In this document: positions 52,367 through 59,763 of the stretch, piece after piece | Layout: every line of letters starts with the position of its first letter | Numbering within the stretch: position 1 is the first letter of the stretch | From: JALYOC01 sp036675345 | GTDB taxonomy: Bacteria; Myxococcota; Myxococcia; Myxococcales; Myxococcaceae | Reading direction: 5' to 3' | DNA: 64,000 bases | NCBI GenBank assembly: GCA_036675345.1 | Contig: JAKFFE010000020.1 | Coordinates: 124,001 to 188,000 of the forward strand | Notes under the pieces: generated by a model | The model's input: only the letters and a program-made list of their open reading frames with translations | The model's database searches: none | Told to the model about the DNA's origin: nothing | Translations under genes and position numbers: made by a program

Positions 52367-53122
52367 TCAGGCCACCGCGCCCGACACCTGGTTCCGTCCC
52401 AGCTGCTTGGCGCGGTACAGCGCCTCATCCGCCCGGAGGGCGAGCAGCTCGTGGGTCGGCGCGTCCGCCCGCTCGGCCACCCCGAAGGACGCGCTGACCC
52501 TCAGCCCCTCCGGGCCCAGCGGTTCGGCGGCCAGCTCCAGCCGCAGCCGCTCGGCCAGGGTCATCGCCGCCTGAAGTGAGGACTCGGGGCAGATCACCGC
52601 GAACTCGTCGCCCCCCACCCGGCAGGCCTTCTCTCCCGCGCGCAGGGTCCGCCGGAGCACCGCGCCGGTGGCGACGATGACCTGGTCTCCGACCGCGTGA
52701 CCGTAGCGGTCGTTGATCTCCTTGAAGTGGTCCAGGTCGAAGTAGACCAGCGACAGGGGCGTCCCGGCGCGGTGGCTGACTGCCAGCTCCTCCGCCAGCC
52801 GCTCATCGAAGTAGGCCCGGTTGTGCAACCCGCTGAGCGGGTCCGTCAGCGCCCGGCGGGCCAGCGCGGCGTTGAGCGCCGCCAGCTTCTCGCTCATCCG
52901 CCCCAGCAGCAGCCCGAAGCCGGCAAAGGCGATCCCGGTGGCCAGCAGCAGGTAGAGATACAACGCCAGGTGGCCGCCCACCTCGACGGCGGCCGGGCCG
53001 TGTCCGCCCAGCAGCCGCACCCCCAGCCACCCCAACGGCGCGCCCAGACCCAGGGCCAGCCCGAGGAGGGCGAAGCGAAGGCTGTCTCGTGGAGGCGCCA
53101 TCCAGGTGCTCCGCTTGCCCAT
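52367..53122 (-). CDS. Membrane-bound diguanylate cyclase (GGDEF)
   Basis: 251 residues. Two membrane helices (about 14-38 and 50-74) are followed by a short coil and a GGDEF domain with D-P-L-S-G-L-H-N-R, D-L-D-H-F-K-E-I-N-D and intact G-G-D-E-F. The inhibitory site, R-x-x-D five residues before GGDEF, reads R-A-G-E, so product inhibition may be weak. It should make c-di-GMP, for which the PilZ protein at 7173 is a possible receptor. No sensor domain outside the membrane is evident. Confidence 0.88.
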   Translation of the reverse strand: MGKRSTWMAPPRDSLRFALLGLALGLGAPLGWLGVRLLGGHGPAAVEVGGHLALYLYLLLATGIAFAGFGLLLGRMSEKLAALNAALARRALTDPLSGLHNRAYFDERLAEELAVSHRAGTPLSLVYFDLDHFKEINDRYGHAVGDQVIVATGAVLRRTLRAGEKACRVGGDEFAVICPESSLQAAMTLAERLRLELAAEPLGPEGLRVSASFGVAERADAPTHELLALRADEALYRAKQLGRNQVSGAVA

Positions 53123-53158
53123 CCGGACGCGTTCCCCCCCGCGTCCTGCGGCCCTACC

Positions 53159-53578
53159 CTACCGGACCACCAGCACCGGCAGATTGCAGATGTGGACCAA
53201 CCGGTCGGAGACGCTGCCCATCAGCATCCGGGTCACCGTGCCCCGCCCGCGGCTTCCCACCACCACCAGATCCGCCTTCACCCGGTCCGCGCAGTCCGCC
53301 ACCGCGGAGGCGGAATCTCCGCGCAGCACCGCGGTCTCCACCCGGTCCACCGGCAGGCCGCTGCTGCGGATCCCGCTGGTCAGCAGCTGCTGGGCGTAGG
53401 CCTCCGCCGCGCGTTCAAAGGGTTCGAAGTTGGAGTCCGGCGGCCCCTCATAGGTGGGCAGCACATGCGCGATGGTCATCCGGGCGGACAGCTTCGCCGC
53501 CAGGTTCGCCGCCATGGCCAGCGCCCGCGCCGCCGCCTCCGAACCGTCGATGGCCACCAGGATGTGATCGATTCCCAT
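53159..53578 (-). CDS. Universal stress protein, UspA family
   Basis: 139 residues, single Usp domain. It starts I-L-V-A-I-D-G-S-E, and the ATP-binding signature G-S-R-G-R-G-T-V-T-R-M-L-M-G-S-V-S lies near the C-terminus. Usp proteins of this type help survival during oxygen lack or energy stress. A sigma-54-like element (53604-53619) lies about 26 bases before the start, and a GGGAGGAG ribosome site is between them. Divergent from the dksA-like gene with a 193-bp gap. Confidence 0.9.
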   Translation of the reverse strand: MGIDHILVAIDGSEAAARALAMAANLAAKLSARMTIAHVLPTYEGPPDSNFEPFERAAEAYAQQLLTSGIRSSGLPVDRVETAVLRGDSASAVADCADRVKADLVVVGSRGRGTVTRMLMGSVSDRLVHICNLPVLVVR

Positions 53579-53603
53579 GCCGCGTCTCCTCCCACTGCGA
53601 ACT

Positions 53604-53619
53604 TGCAGCCTTCATGCCC
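53604..53619 (-). promoter_or_regulatory. Sigma-54-like promoter upstream of usp
   Basis: On the minus strand gggcatgaaggctgca keeps GG-N10-GC and most of TGGCAC-N5-TTGCA. The predicted transcript start is about 15 bases before the usp ATG. Confidence 0.4.
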
Positions 53620-53652
53620 TCTTGCCCCAGTGGGCACCGGGACCAAGCCGCG

Positions 53653-53665
53653 CGCAAGTCTTGCG
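53653..53665. repeat. Perfect palindrome CGCAAG-T-CTTGCG
   Basis: It lies in the usp/dksA-like divergent region. The CTTGC word occurs three more times in the same 190 bp (near 53603, 53621 and 53741). It could be a regulator site. Confidence 0.3.
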
Positions 53666-53730
53666 GCCCCCTGGCGCGCCGCGCACCGATTTCGACGGGA
53701 GGACCTGCCCGCTCCCTCTGGGGACCGGGT

Positions 53731-53746
53731 CGGTCTGACCCTTGCA
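53731..53746 (+). promoter_or_regulatory. Sigma-54-like promoter upstream of the dksA-like gene
   Basis: cggtctgacccttgca has the invariant GG-N10-GC and a perfect TTGCA. The predicted start is about 15 bases before the ATG, with GGAGG in between. Confidence 0.4.
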
Positions 53747-53771
53747 AAAGCCAGCGTTCACGGAGGCAGTC

Positions 53772-54119
53772 ATGAACGAAATGGCGCGAAGCGCGCGAAT
53801 GCGGTTGCAGCAACGCCGCAGTCACCTGCTGGGGATGGTCACGCGAAACCTGGAGGCCGAGCAGCAGCTGCACCAGAAGGTGGAGCCGGACTGGACCGAC
53901 CGCGCCCAGGACGCGACCACCGACACCGTGCTCCGGGAGCTGACCGACCGGGAGCGGCTGGAGGTCCAGGAGATCGACGCGGCGCTGCAGCGGATCGAGG
54001 CCGGGGTCTACGGGCGCTGCATGCAGTGCAGCGGGCCGGTGGGCAAGAGCCGGCTGGCCGCGGTGCCCCAGGCCCGGATGTGCGTCTCCTGTGAGGAGCG
54101 CGCCGAGCTTGCTCTCTGA
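53772..54119 (+). CDS. DksA/TraR-family zinc finger protein
   Basis: 115 residues: a long coiled helix pair (about 8-75) and a C-terminal zinc finger C-M-Q-C...C-V-S-C-E-E with R-I-E-A-G-V-Y-G-R before it, the DksA signature. It is shorter than E. coli DksA and the coiled-coil tip lacks an obvious D-x-x-D-x-A, so it may not potentiate ppGpp in the same way. The ATG has GGAGG 5-9 bases upstream. The FNR-like gene follows 33 bases later on the same strand. Confidence 0.85.
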   Translation: MNEMARSARMRLQQRRSHLLGMVTRNLEAEQQLHQKVEPDWTDRAQDATTDTVLRELTDRERLEVQEIDAALQRIEAGVYGRCMQCSGPVGKSRLAAVPQARMCVSCEERAELAL

Positions 54120-54152
54120 AGCCGAAGCACCGAGCAGTCACCGGAGGTTGTC

Positions 54153-54848
54153 GTGATCCAGTTTCCCGTCTCAGCCTGCCACGTCTGTCCGTTGGGTTCG
54201 TCCACCGACGCCCGCTGCCCCTTCACCCCCAACACCCTGCCCGCGGGGGCGGTGATCACCGCGCAGGGGGAGCGCAGCCAACGGGTGGGGTTCGTGCGGG
54301 AGGGAGTGGTCTCGCTGACCCGGGTGGAGGAGGACGGCGGTGAGTCGGTGTCCCTGCGGGGTCCCCGCTCCTTCCTGATGAGCGAGTCGCTGCGGGGCGA
54401 CAGCTCCCCCTACGAGGTGCGCGCGCTCTCCGAGGTCCGGCTGTGCTCGCTGGAGTCGGCCGCCGCCGCGGATTGGATTGGCCCTCCCACCAGCCCGGCC
54501 CGGAAGATCCTGGATCTGATCCTGGGAGATCTGGAGCAGCGCCAGCGGGACGTCTCCTGGCGCAGCGGCGACGCGGTGGCCCGCACCGCCCGGTTCCTGC
54601 TCACGGTGGGGCTGCACCCGCCCGGCGTCCCCCCGTTGCAGAAGCAGCTGGTGGCCCGGCTGCTGGGAATGCGTCCGGAGACGCTCTCCCGCGCCCTGCG
54701 CTACCTGGCGGACCACGAGCTGATCGAACGGGGCGCCGAGGGGAGGGTGAAGAACGAGGCCGAGCTGAACCTGGTGGCCCAGCACGGTGAGGCCCACGCC
54801 CCGCCGGTGCCCCCGGCCCTGGCCTCCGCTGCCGGAGGGAACGGGTGA
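54153..54848 (+). CDS. FNR-like transcription regulator with four cysteines
   Basis: 231 residues of the Crp/Fnr family. N-terminal C9-x2-C12-x9-C22 and a further C98 are placed like the four cluster ligands of FNR (C20, C23, C29, C122), so a 4Fe-4S oxygen sensor is likely. The HTH recognition helix has E176-T-L-S179-R180, the E-x-x-S-R of FNR, which reads TGA half-sites; a TGA-N6-TCA site lies before nirK. The start is GTG with GGAGG upstream. The stop overlaps the following decarboxylase gene (GTGA). Confidence 0.85.
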   Translation: MIQFPVSACHVCPLGSSTDARCPFTPNTLPAGAVITAQGERSQRVGFVREGVVSLTRVEEDGGESVSLRGPRSFLMSESLRGDSSPYEVRALSEVRLCSLESAAAADWIGPPTSPARKILDLILGDLEQRQRDVSWRSGDAVARTARFLLTVGLHPPGVPPLQKQLVARLLGMRPETLSRALRYLADHELIERGAEGRVKNEAELNLVAQHGEAHAPPVPPALASAAGGNG

Positions 54849-56779
54849 GCGGGACCTCGCGGACGCCCACCGACCTGACGGCGCTGTTCCTGGGCCCCAA
54901 GGCGGAGAACGCGGACGTCTTCGAGCGGCTGCTGCTGGAGGCGTTCCGGGACCACGTCTTCTGGCGGCGCAACTTCCACCCCGAGGACGGCTTCACCCTC
55001 ACCGAGAAGGACCGCCGCGCCCCCTCCCACCAGGAGGCGGTGTCGGTGATCTCCCAGGAGTTGATGGGCCTGCTGGGGCAGCTCAAGGACGGGGTGCCGT
55101 TCCATTCGCCCCGCTACATCGGGCACATGGCGTCGGACCCCAGCATGGCCGCCACCATCGGCTACTTCGCGGCGCTGCTCTACAACCCCAACAACGTGGC
55201 CACCGAGGCCGCCCCGGTCACCACCCGGCTGGAGCTGGCGGTGGGCCAGCAACTGGCGACGATGATCGGCTATCCCGCCGCCTCCCAGTGGAGCCACCTC
55301 ACCTCCGGGGGCACGGTCGCCAACTTCGAGGCGCTGTGGATCGCCCGCAGCGTCAAGTACCTGCCGGTGGCCCTGCGCTGGGCGGCGGCCAGCCTGGGGG
55401 TGCGGCTGACGGTGGAGCTGCCCGATGGCAGCCACCGCCCGCTGGAGGGGCTGGAGCTGTGGCAGCTGTTGAACCTGGGCCCGGCGCAGACGCTGGACGC
55501 GGCGGACCGGCTGGTGGCCGCGGCGCCCACTCCCCGTGCAGCCCACGCCGCGCTGGCCCAGTGGTCGCTGGCCGGGCTGGGCGCGCAGGAGTTCGGCCGG
55601 CGGCTGGCCGCGGAGTTCGGGGACGCGCTTCCCCCCGGGGTGGTGTTGGTCCCCTCCACCGCGCACTACTCCTGGGAGAAGATCTGCCGGGCGCTGGGGA
55701 TTGGCGCCTCCCAGCTGATCCGGGTGCCGGTGGATGGCAGCTTCCGGATGGACCTGACCGCGCTGGAGGACCGGCTGGAGAAGCTGCACCGGCTCCACCA
55801 GCCGGTGATCGCCTGCGTGACCGTGGCCGGCACCACCGAGGAGGCGGCGGTGGACCGGGTGGATCAGATCGTCCGGCTGCGGGAGCGGGTGGGCACCCAG
55901 CGGGGGATGGCCTTCCACCTCCATGCCGACGCCGCCTGGGGTGGCTACGCGGCGGCGGTCACCCGCACCCCGGAGGGTGGGCGGCGTCCGCTGGAGGAGC
56001 TGCACGCCGAGTCGGCGCCGGAGGCCTGGCCGTCCCCGGAGGTGTACGCGGCCCTGTGCGGGCTGGAGCACACCGACTCCATCACCCTCGATCCCCACAA
56101 GCTGGGCTACGTCCCCTACCCCGCCGGCGCGATCTGCTTTCGCGACGCCCGCACCCGGCACCTGGTCTCCGCGGATGCGCCCTACGTGTTCCTGGACGAC
56201 CCGGCCGCCAGCACCGACCTGGGCCGCTTCGTGTTCGAAGGCTCCAAGCCGGGCGCGGCGGCGGCGGCGGTGTGGATGGCGCACCGGGTGCTGGCCCTGG
56301 ACCAGACCGGCTATGGGCACCTGGTGGCGGAGACTGCCCGCGGCGCCCGGCGGCTGTACCGGCTGCTGGAGGCGCATGACTTCGGGCCCTTCCGGCGGGT
56401 GCTGCTGCCGCCCTCGGACCTGAACATCGTCTGCTTCGCGCTGGGGCACCCTTCCTTGAAGACCCTGGCCGACAACAATGCGTTCACCGAACGGCTGCAC
56501 CGGCGGATGAGCGCCGGCGGCGCGCAGCCGGCGCGGACCTTGGACTACTTGGTCTCCCGCACCACCCTGCTGGGCTCCGAGTACGGCGCGGTGGTCCACC
56601 CCTGGAGCGGGGCGCTGGGCTTTGGGCCGGCGGAGACCGATCGGACCGGGGGGCTGACCGTGTTGCGCTGCACGGTGATGGATCCGCTGGTGGCCCGTCC
56701 CCGCGGCCAGGTGGACTTCCTGGCCGGGTTCGTGGATTCACTGCACCGGATGCTGCGGGATGATCCCCGGTTCCACTGA
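54845..56779 (+). CDS. PLP-dependent group II decarboxylase (tyrosine/glutamate type)
   Basis: 644 residues. The PLP lysine lies in T-L-D-P-H-K-L-G-Y-V-P-Y-P-A-G; H-A-D-A-A-W-G-G carries the PLP-nitrogen aspartate; S-G-G-T-V-A-N binds phosphate. The length and layout (H-S-P-R-Y-I-G-H-M near residue 90, Y-N-P-N-N-V) resemble the 620-residue tyrosine decarboxylases of enterococci more than GadB. It would turn an aromatic or acidic amino acid into its amine. No transporter gene is beside it. The GTG start is coupled to the FNR-like gene, so it is probably made under low oxygen. Confidence 0.85.
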   Translation: MSGTSRTPTDLTALFLGPKAENADVFERLLLEAFRDHVFWRRNFHPEDGFTLTEKDRRAPSHQEAVSVISQELMGLLGQLKDGVPFHSPRYIGHMASDPSMAATIGYFAALLYNPNNVATEAAPVTTRLELAVGQQLATMIGYPAASQWSHLTSGGTVANFEALWIARSVKYLPVALRWAAASLGVRLTVELPDGSHRPLEGLELWQLLNLGPAQTLDAADRLVAAAPTPRAAHAALAQWSLAGLGAQEFGRRLAAEFGDALPPGVVLVPSTAHYSWEKICRALGIGASQLIRVPVDGSFRMDLTALEDRLEKLHRLHQPVIACVTVAGTTEEAAVDRVDQIVRLRERVGTQRGMAFHLHADAAWGGYAAAVTRTPEGGRRPLEELHAESAPEAWPSPEVYAALCGLEHTDSITLDPHKLGYVPYPAGAICFRDARTRHLVSADAPYVFLDDPAASTDLGRFVFEGSKPGAAAAAVWMAHRVLALDQTGYGHLVAETARGARRLYRLLEAHDFGPFRRVLLPPSDLNIVCFALGHPSLKTLADNNAFTERLHRRMSAGGAQPARTLDYLVSRTTLLGSEYGAVVHPWSGALGFGPAETDRTGGLTVLRCTVMDPLVARPRGQVDFLAGFVDSLHRMLRDDPRFH

Positions 56780-56806
56780 CTGTTCCCCACCGAAGGAGGA
56801 GGCACG

Positions 56807-57352
56807 ATGTTGGTCACGCTGGGCACCCGGCCGCAGGCCAAGACGTTGGATCAGTCCGACCCCAACACCCTGCTGTTGGACTGCCACGAGCGGATCCGCC
56901 GCTTCTCCTCCCTGGGCGTCCGGCTGGCGACCGTGCAGGCGCCGCCTCCGGAGATCGCCGAGGTGGCCTCCCGGGTGCACCGCTACTTCACCGTGGCCCT
57001 GCCGCTGCACGTGGCGGACGAGGATCTCTCGGTGCGCCCCCGGCTGCTGGCGGCCCACCCGTCCCGCGAGCTGGAGGATGCGCTGGGCGCGATGAGCAGC
57101 GAGCACCTGGAGATCGAGGACCTGCTGGCCGAGCTGACCTCGGTGTGGTCCACCCTGATCGAGGATCCGGCCCGGCTGGCCTCCTTCGGCGCCCAGCTGC
57201 CCCAGGCCTCCACCCACCTGGAGGAGCTGCTGCGTCGCCACCTGACCCTGGAGGAAGAGGTGATCCTCCCCTCCCTGTCCCGCTTGCTGCCCCCGGAGCT
57301 CCAGGCGGAGGTGGTCAAGGAGATGCGGACCCGCCGCGGCGTGACGAGCTGA
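56807..57352 (+). CDS. Hemerythrin-like (HHE) domain protein
   Basis: 181 residues forming a four-helix bundle with histidines H27, H58, H68, H100, H137 and H145 and acids E72 and E149 placed as di-iron ligands. Such proteins bind O2 or take part in NO and Fe-S damage responses. A strong AGGAGGAGG lies before the ATG. It follows the decarboxylase by 27 bases and is probably in the dksA-like/fnr-like transcript. It converges on the thioredoxin-like gene. Confidence 0.8.
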   Translation: MLVTLGTRPQAKTLDQSDPNTLLLDCHERIRRFSSLGVRLATVQAPPPEIAEVASRVHRYFTVALPLHVADEDLSVRPRLLAAHPSRELEDALGAMSSEHLEIEDLLAELTSVWSTLIEDPARLASFGAQLPQASTHLEELLRRHLTLEEEVILPSLSRLLPPELQAEVVKEMRTRRGVTS

Positions 57353-57362
57353 CCTCTGGCTT

Positions 57363-57689
57363 TCAGTCCGCCTGGGCGAACACTGCCTCCACCTCGCGGG
57401 GGGAGCCGGTGCCGATCAACTGCCCCACCACCTGGCCGTCGCGGTAGGCCAACAGCGCCGGGACCCCGCCCAGCTTGACCTGACGGGCGGCGGCGGCGTG
57501 CTCGTCCACGTTCACCTTCACCAGCTTGGGACGGTGGGCGCGCGCGGCGGCGAACTGTTCCAGGGGGGCGATGAACAGCCGACAGGGGGCGCTCTGCGGA
57601 GACCAGAAGAAGACCACCACCCCACCCGGCTGGGCGAGGACCTCCCGGGGATAGTCTTCGGCGGTGATGGACTTGAAGGCGGACGGCAT
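57363..57689 (-). CDS. Thioredoxin-like protein with a single active-site cysteine
   Basis: 108 residues, full thioredoxin fold: V-V-F-F-W-S-P-Q-S-A-P-C-R-L-F, then V-K-V-N-V-D-E and the cis-proline G-G-V-P-A-L. The usual W-C-G-P-C reads Q32-S-A-P-C36, so the nucleophilic first cysteine is serine. Normal disulfide reduction is then impossible; a monothiol or holdase role is more likely. No signal peptide, so cytoplasmic. Confidence 0.85.
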   Translation of the reverse strand: MPSAFKSITAEDYPREVLAQPGGVVVFFWSPQSAPCRLFIAPLEQFAAARAHRPKLVKVNVDEHAAAARQVKLGGVPALLAYRDGQVVGQLIGTGSPREVEAVFAQAD

Positions 57690-57707
57690 GGGCGGCGGTG
57701 AAGGCGC

Positions 57708-59141
57708 CTAGCTTGCGGCGAGCTGGTAGGTCCCGTCGCCCATGAACAGGTTGGCCATCTTGAACTCGGTCTGGCTGACCATCGCCGCCCGGGCGGCCGG
57801 GTCCTTCTCCAGCCGCTCCTGGGTGGCCGGATCCAGGTGCGCGTAGAGGTCGGCGCCCAGCAGCTGCTCCACCTGATCCACGCTGACCCGCCAGCCCTCC
57901 GGACCCAGGCGACTTTGGACGTCCTGGAGGTCCCGCTTCATGTCCGGGTTGTTGGGGACGATGAAGGCGAACATCTGCCGCTCGCCGTTGTCCTTCTCCA
58001 GCAGCACCGTCTTGAAGCAGTGGGTGGGGATCCCCAGCCCCTTGTGGCCCAGGGTGGTGGCCTGCATGTCGATCTGGTCCGCCGGGAGCGGCTTGCCGTT
58101 GGCGTCCAGGTACAGGTTCCCGGTGACCACCGTCACCTTCCCCTGGTTGGACTCGGCCAGCTCGCGGGTGGCCTCCTCCAGGTAGCGCCAGGCGCCCTGG
58201 TTCAGCGTCCCGTACTGGGGGGAGATGTTGTTGGTCTGGAAGCTCTCGTACATCGACTCGACGTTGACCGACGATTCGGCCTCACGCATGTGCCCGCGAT
58301 CGAACGGGGTGGCCACGGTGTCCGTGGCGCGGGCCTTGTTGAGCAGCGTGTACTCACCGTTGGAGACCCGGGGCACCGGCAGCTTGGGCATGTCCGGATC
58401 GAGGTGGAACCCGCCCTTGTGGCGGGGTGGACTCTCGCTGATCTGCAGGTCCGCGCCGCTCATCACGTAGCTGACCCACTCCGGGTTCCGGGTGTCCGCG
58501 TCCACCGAGATCCGCATGTAGTCCTTGATGATCTGCACCCCGGTGGGGGAGTCGGTCACCTTGGCGCCCTGGGGGGAGACCGGACGGCCGTCCCCCTCCA
58601 CCGACAGGCTGTCCGCCTCGCCGGTGAGCTCGGCCACCTTGCTGTGGAAGGCCGCCGCCTTCTGCTCCGGGAACCAGGTGGGCAGCGCGCCCTTCTCGTT
58701 GCGGACATGGGCGATGTACTTCTCCATGTCCTTCTCGCTGACCTTGCCGTCGCTGTAGCCCAGCTGGTCCGCGGCCTGGGCCAGGTTGCGCTGCCAGCCC
58801 TCGGCGAAGGAGTCCACCGCCACGCTGGTGCCCGCGGTCTTGATCACATTGCGGGCCTCCACCAGCCGGGAGCTGGTGAGGAACTGGCCGTCCACCGGCG
58901 CGGCCAGGTAGCCGTCCAGCTCGCTGGCGGAGATCTTGCCGTCGTCCTGGCCGGCGTCGTCCGCGGACTGCAGCAGCCGCTCCTGCCAGTCCCCCGGCTG
59001 CCACCCGTACCGCTCCATCACCGAGGCGATGTCCACCGACTGGGTGGTGGGGGTGGGCACGGCGGTGCTGGCGGTGGAAGACCGCGAGACGGAGACGCTG
59101 CTGGTCGGCGACGCCGGCAGGCGGGTCGTGGGGTCGGCCAT
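57708..59141 (-). CDS. DNA/RNA non-specific endonuclease with EF-hand-like N-domain
   Basis: 477 residues. Residues 1-36 are Ser/Thr/Pro-rich; two EF-hand-like segments follow (D-D-A-G-Q-D-D-G-K-I-S at about 61-71; D-Q-L-G-Y-S-D-G-K-V-S at 125-135). The C-terminal nuclease domain (about 225-420) has P-F-D-R-G-H284-M with the catalytic His and N-N-I-S-P-Q-Y-G-T-L-N-Q-G-A-W with the metal Asn. Related nucleases are secreted or toxin domains, but no Sec or Tat signal is present. Export by a specialised system is possible; no secretion genes are nearby. It could also be a housekeeping or predation nuclease. Confidence 0.85.
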   Translation of the reverse strand: MADPTTRLPASPTSSVSVSRSSTASTAVPTPTTQSVDIASVMERYGWQPGDWQERLLQSADDAGQDDGKISASELDGYLAAPVDGQFLTSSRLVEARNVIKTAGTSVAVDSFAEGWQRNLAQAADQLGYSDGKVSEKDMEKYIAHVRNEKGALPTWFPEQKAAAFHSKVAELTGEADSLSVEGDGRPVSPQGAKVTDSPTGVQIIKDYMRISVDADTRNPEWVSYVMSGADLQISESPPRHKGGFHLDPDMPKLPVPRVSNGEYTLLNKARATDTVATPFDRGHMREAESSVNVESMYESFQTNNISPQYGTLNQGAWRYLEEATRELAESNQGKVTVVTGNLYLDANGKPLPADQIDMQATTLGHKGLGIPTHCFKTVLLEKDNGERQMFAFIVPNNPDMKRDLQDVQSRLGPEGWRVSVDQVEQLLGADLYAHLDPATQERLEKDPAARAAMVSQTEFKMANLFMGDGTYQLAAS

Positions 59142-59177
59142 GTAGGGTTCTCGGTGTAGGTGCGTGTAGAGTTGCGA

Positions 59178-59708
59178 CTAATCTTTGGAGAGGCCCTGCT
59201 GGCGCCCAAAGGCTTGGACTCGTTGAAGAATCTCTGACTCTGCCTTCAGCCTCAGCACCCAGGGGTGGGGCAGCTTGGCGGCCTCCGCGGCCTGGGCCAG
59301 GGCCCGGGCGTAGTCCTCGGAGACCGGGCCCTTGTGGGTGGCGAGGTCCGGGTGGGCGGAGAAGGCGGTGGCGGTCAGGGTCTTGCCGCCGGCGCGGACC
59401 TGGATCGGAAGCTCGACGAACTTCCCTCCGCGTGCGCCCTCCGCGTGCTGGGTGATTGCCCAGTCCGAGGCGGAGATCCGGAACAGCTTGCCGTGCACCG
59501 TCTTGCCCGGCTTCTTGACCAGGCTGGCGATCCGCCCGCCCCAGCGGGGGGAGACGAAGTCGAACGCCAGGTCCACCTCCAGCGCCTCGGCGGCCTCGCC
59601 CTCCGGGAGGCGGAAGGCGCCGTAGCCGTGCTTCTGCCGCCAGTCCTCGAAGACTGCCGGGTCGATCAGCGGCGAGTAGGCGAAATAGGCGCGGGGCGGC
59701 GAGGACAT
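59178..59708 (-). CDS. Gamma-glutamylcyclotransferase-like protein
   Basis: 176 residues. The start A-Y-F-A-Y-S-P-L-I-D corresponds to the Y-F-A-Y-G-S-N-L substrate loop of the AIG2/GGCT fold, and G-x-L-F-R-I-S and R-V-x-A-x-A-F-S strands follow, but the loop glycine and serine are changed (S-P-L). The catalytic Glu cannot be fixed by eye. Role uncertain: amide or peptide turnover is typical. It lies upstream of the nuclease gene on the same strand, 36 bases away; an immunity role is conceivable but has no evidence. Confidence 0.6.
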   Translation of the reverse strand: MSSPPRAYFAYSPLIDPAVFEDWRQKHGYGAFRLPEGEAAEALEVDLAFDFVSPRWGGRIASLVKKPGKTVHGKLFRISASDWAITQHAEGARGGKFVELPIQVRAGGKTLTATAFSAHPDLATHKGPVSEDYARALAQAAEAAKLPHPWVLRLKAESEILQRVQAFGRQQGLSKD

Positions 59709-59763
59709 GACGTCCGGGCAGCTTAGAGGAATCCGCGCCCCGAAGGCGACCGCCCGGCGCCGA

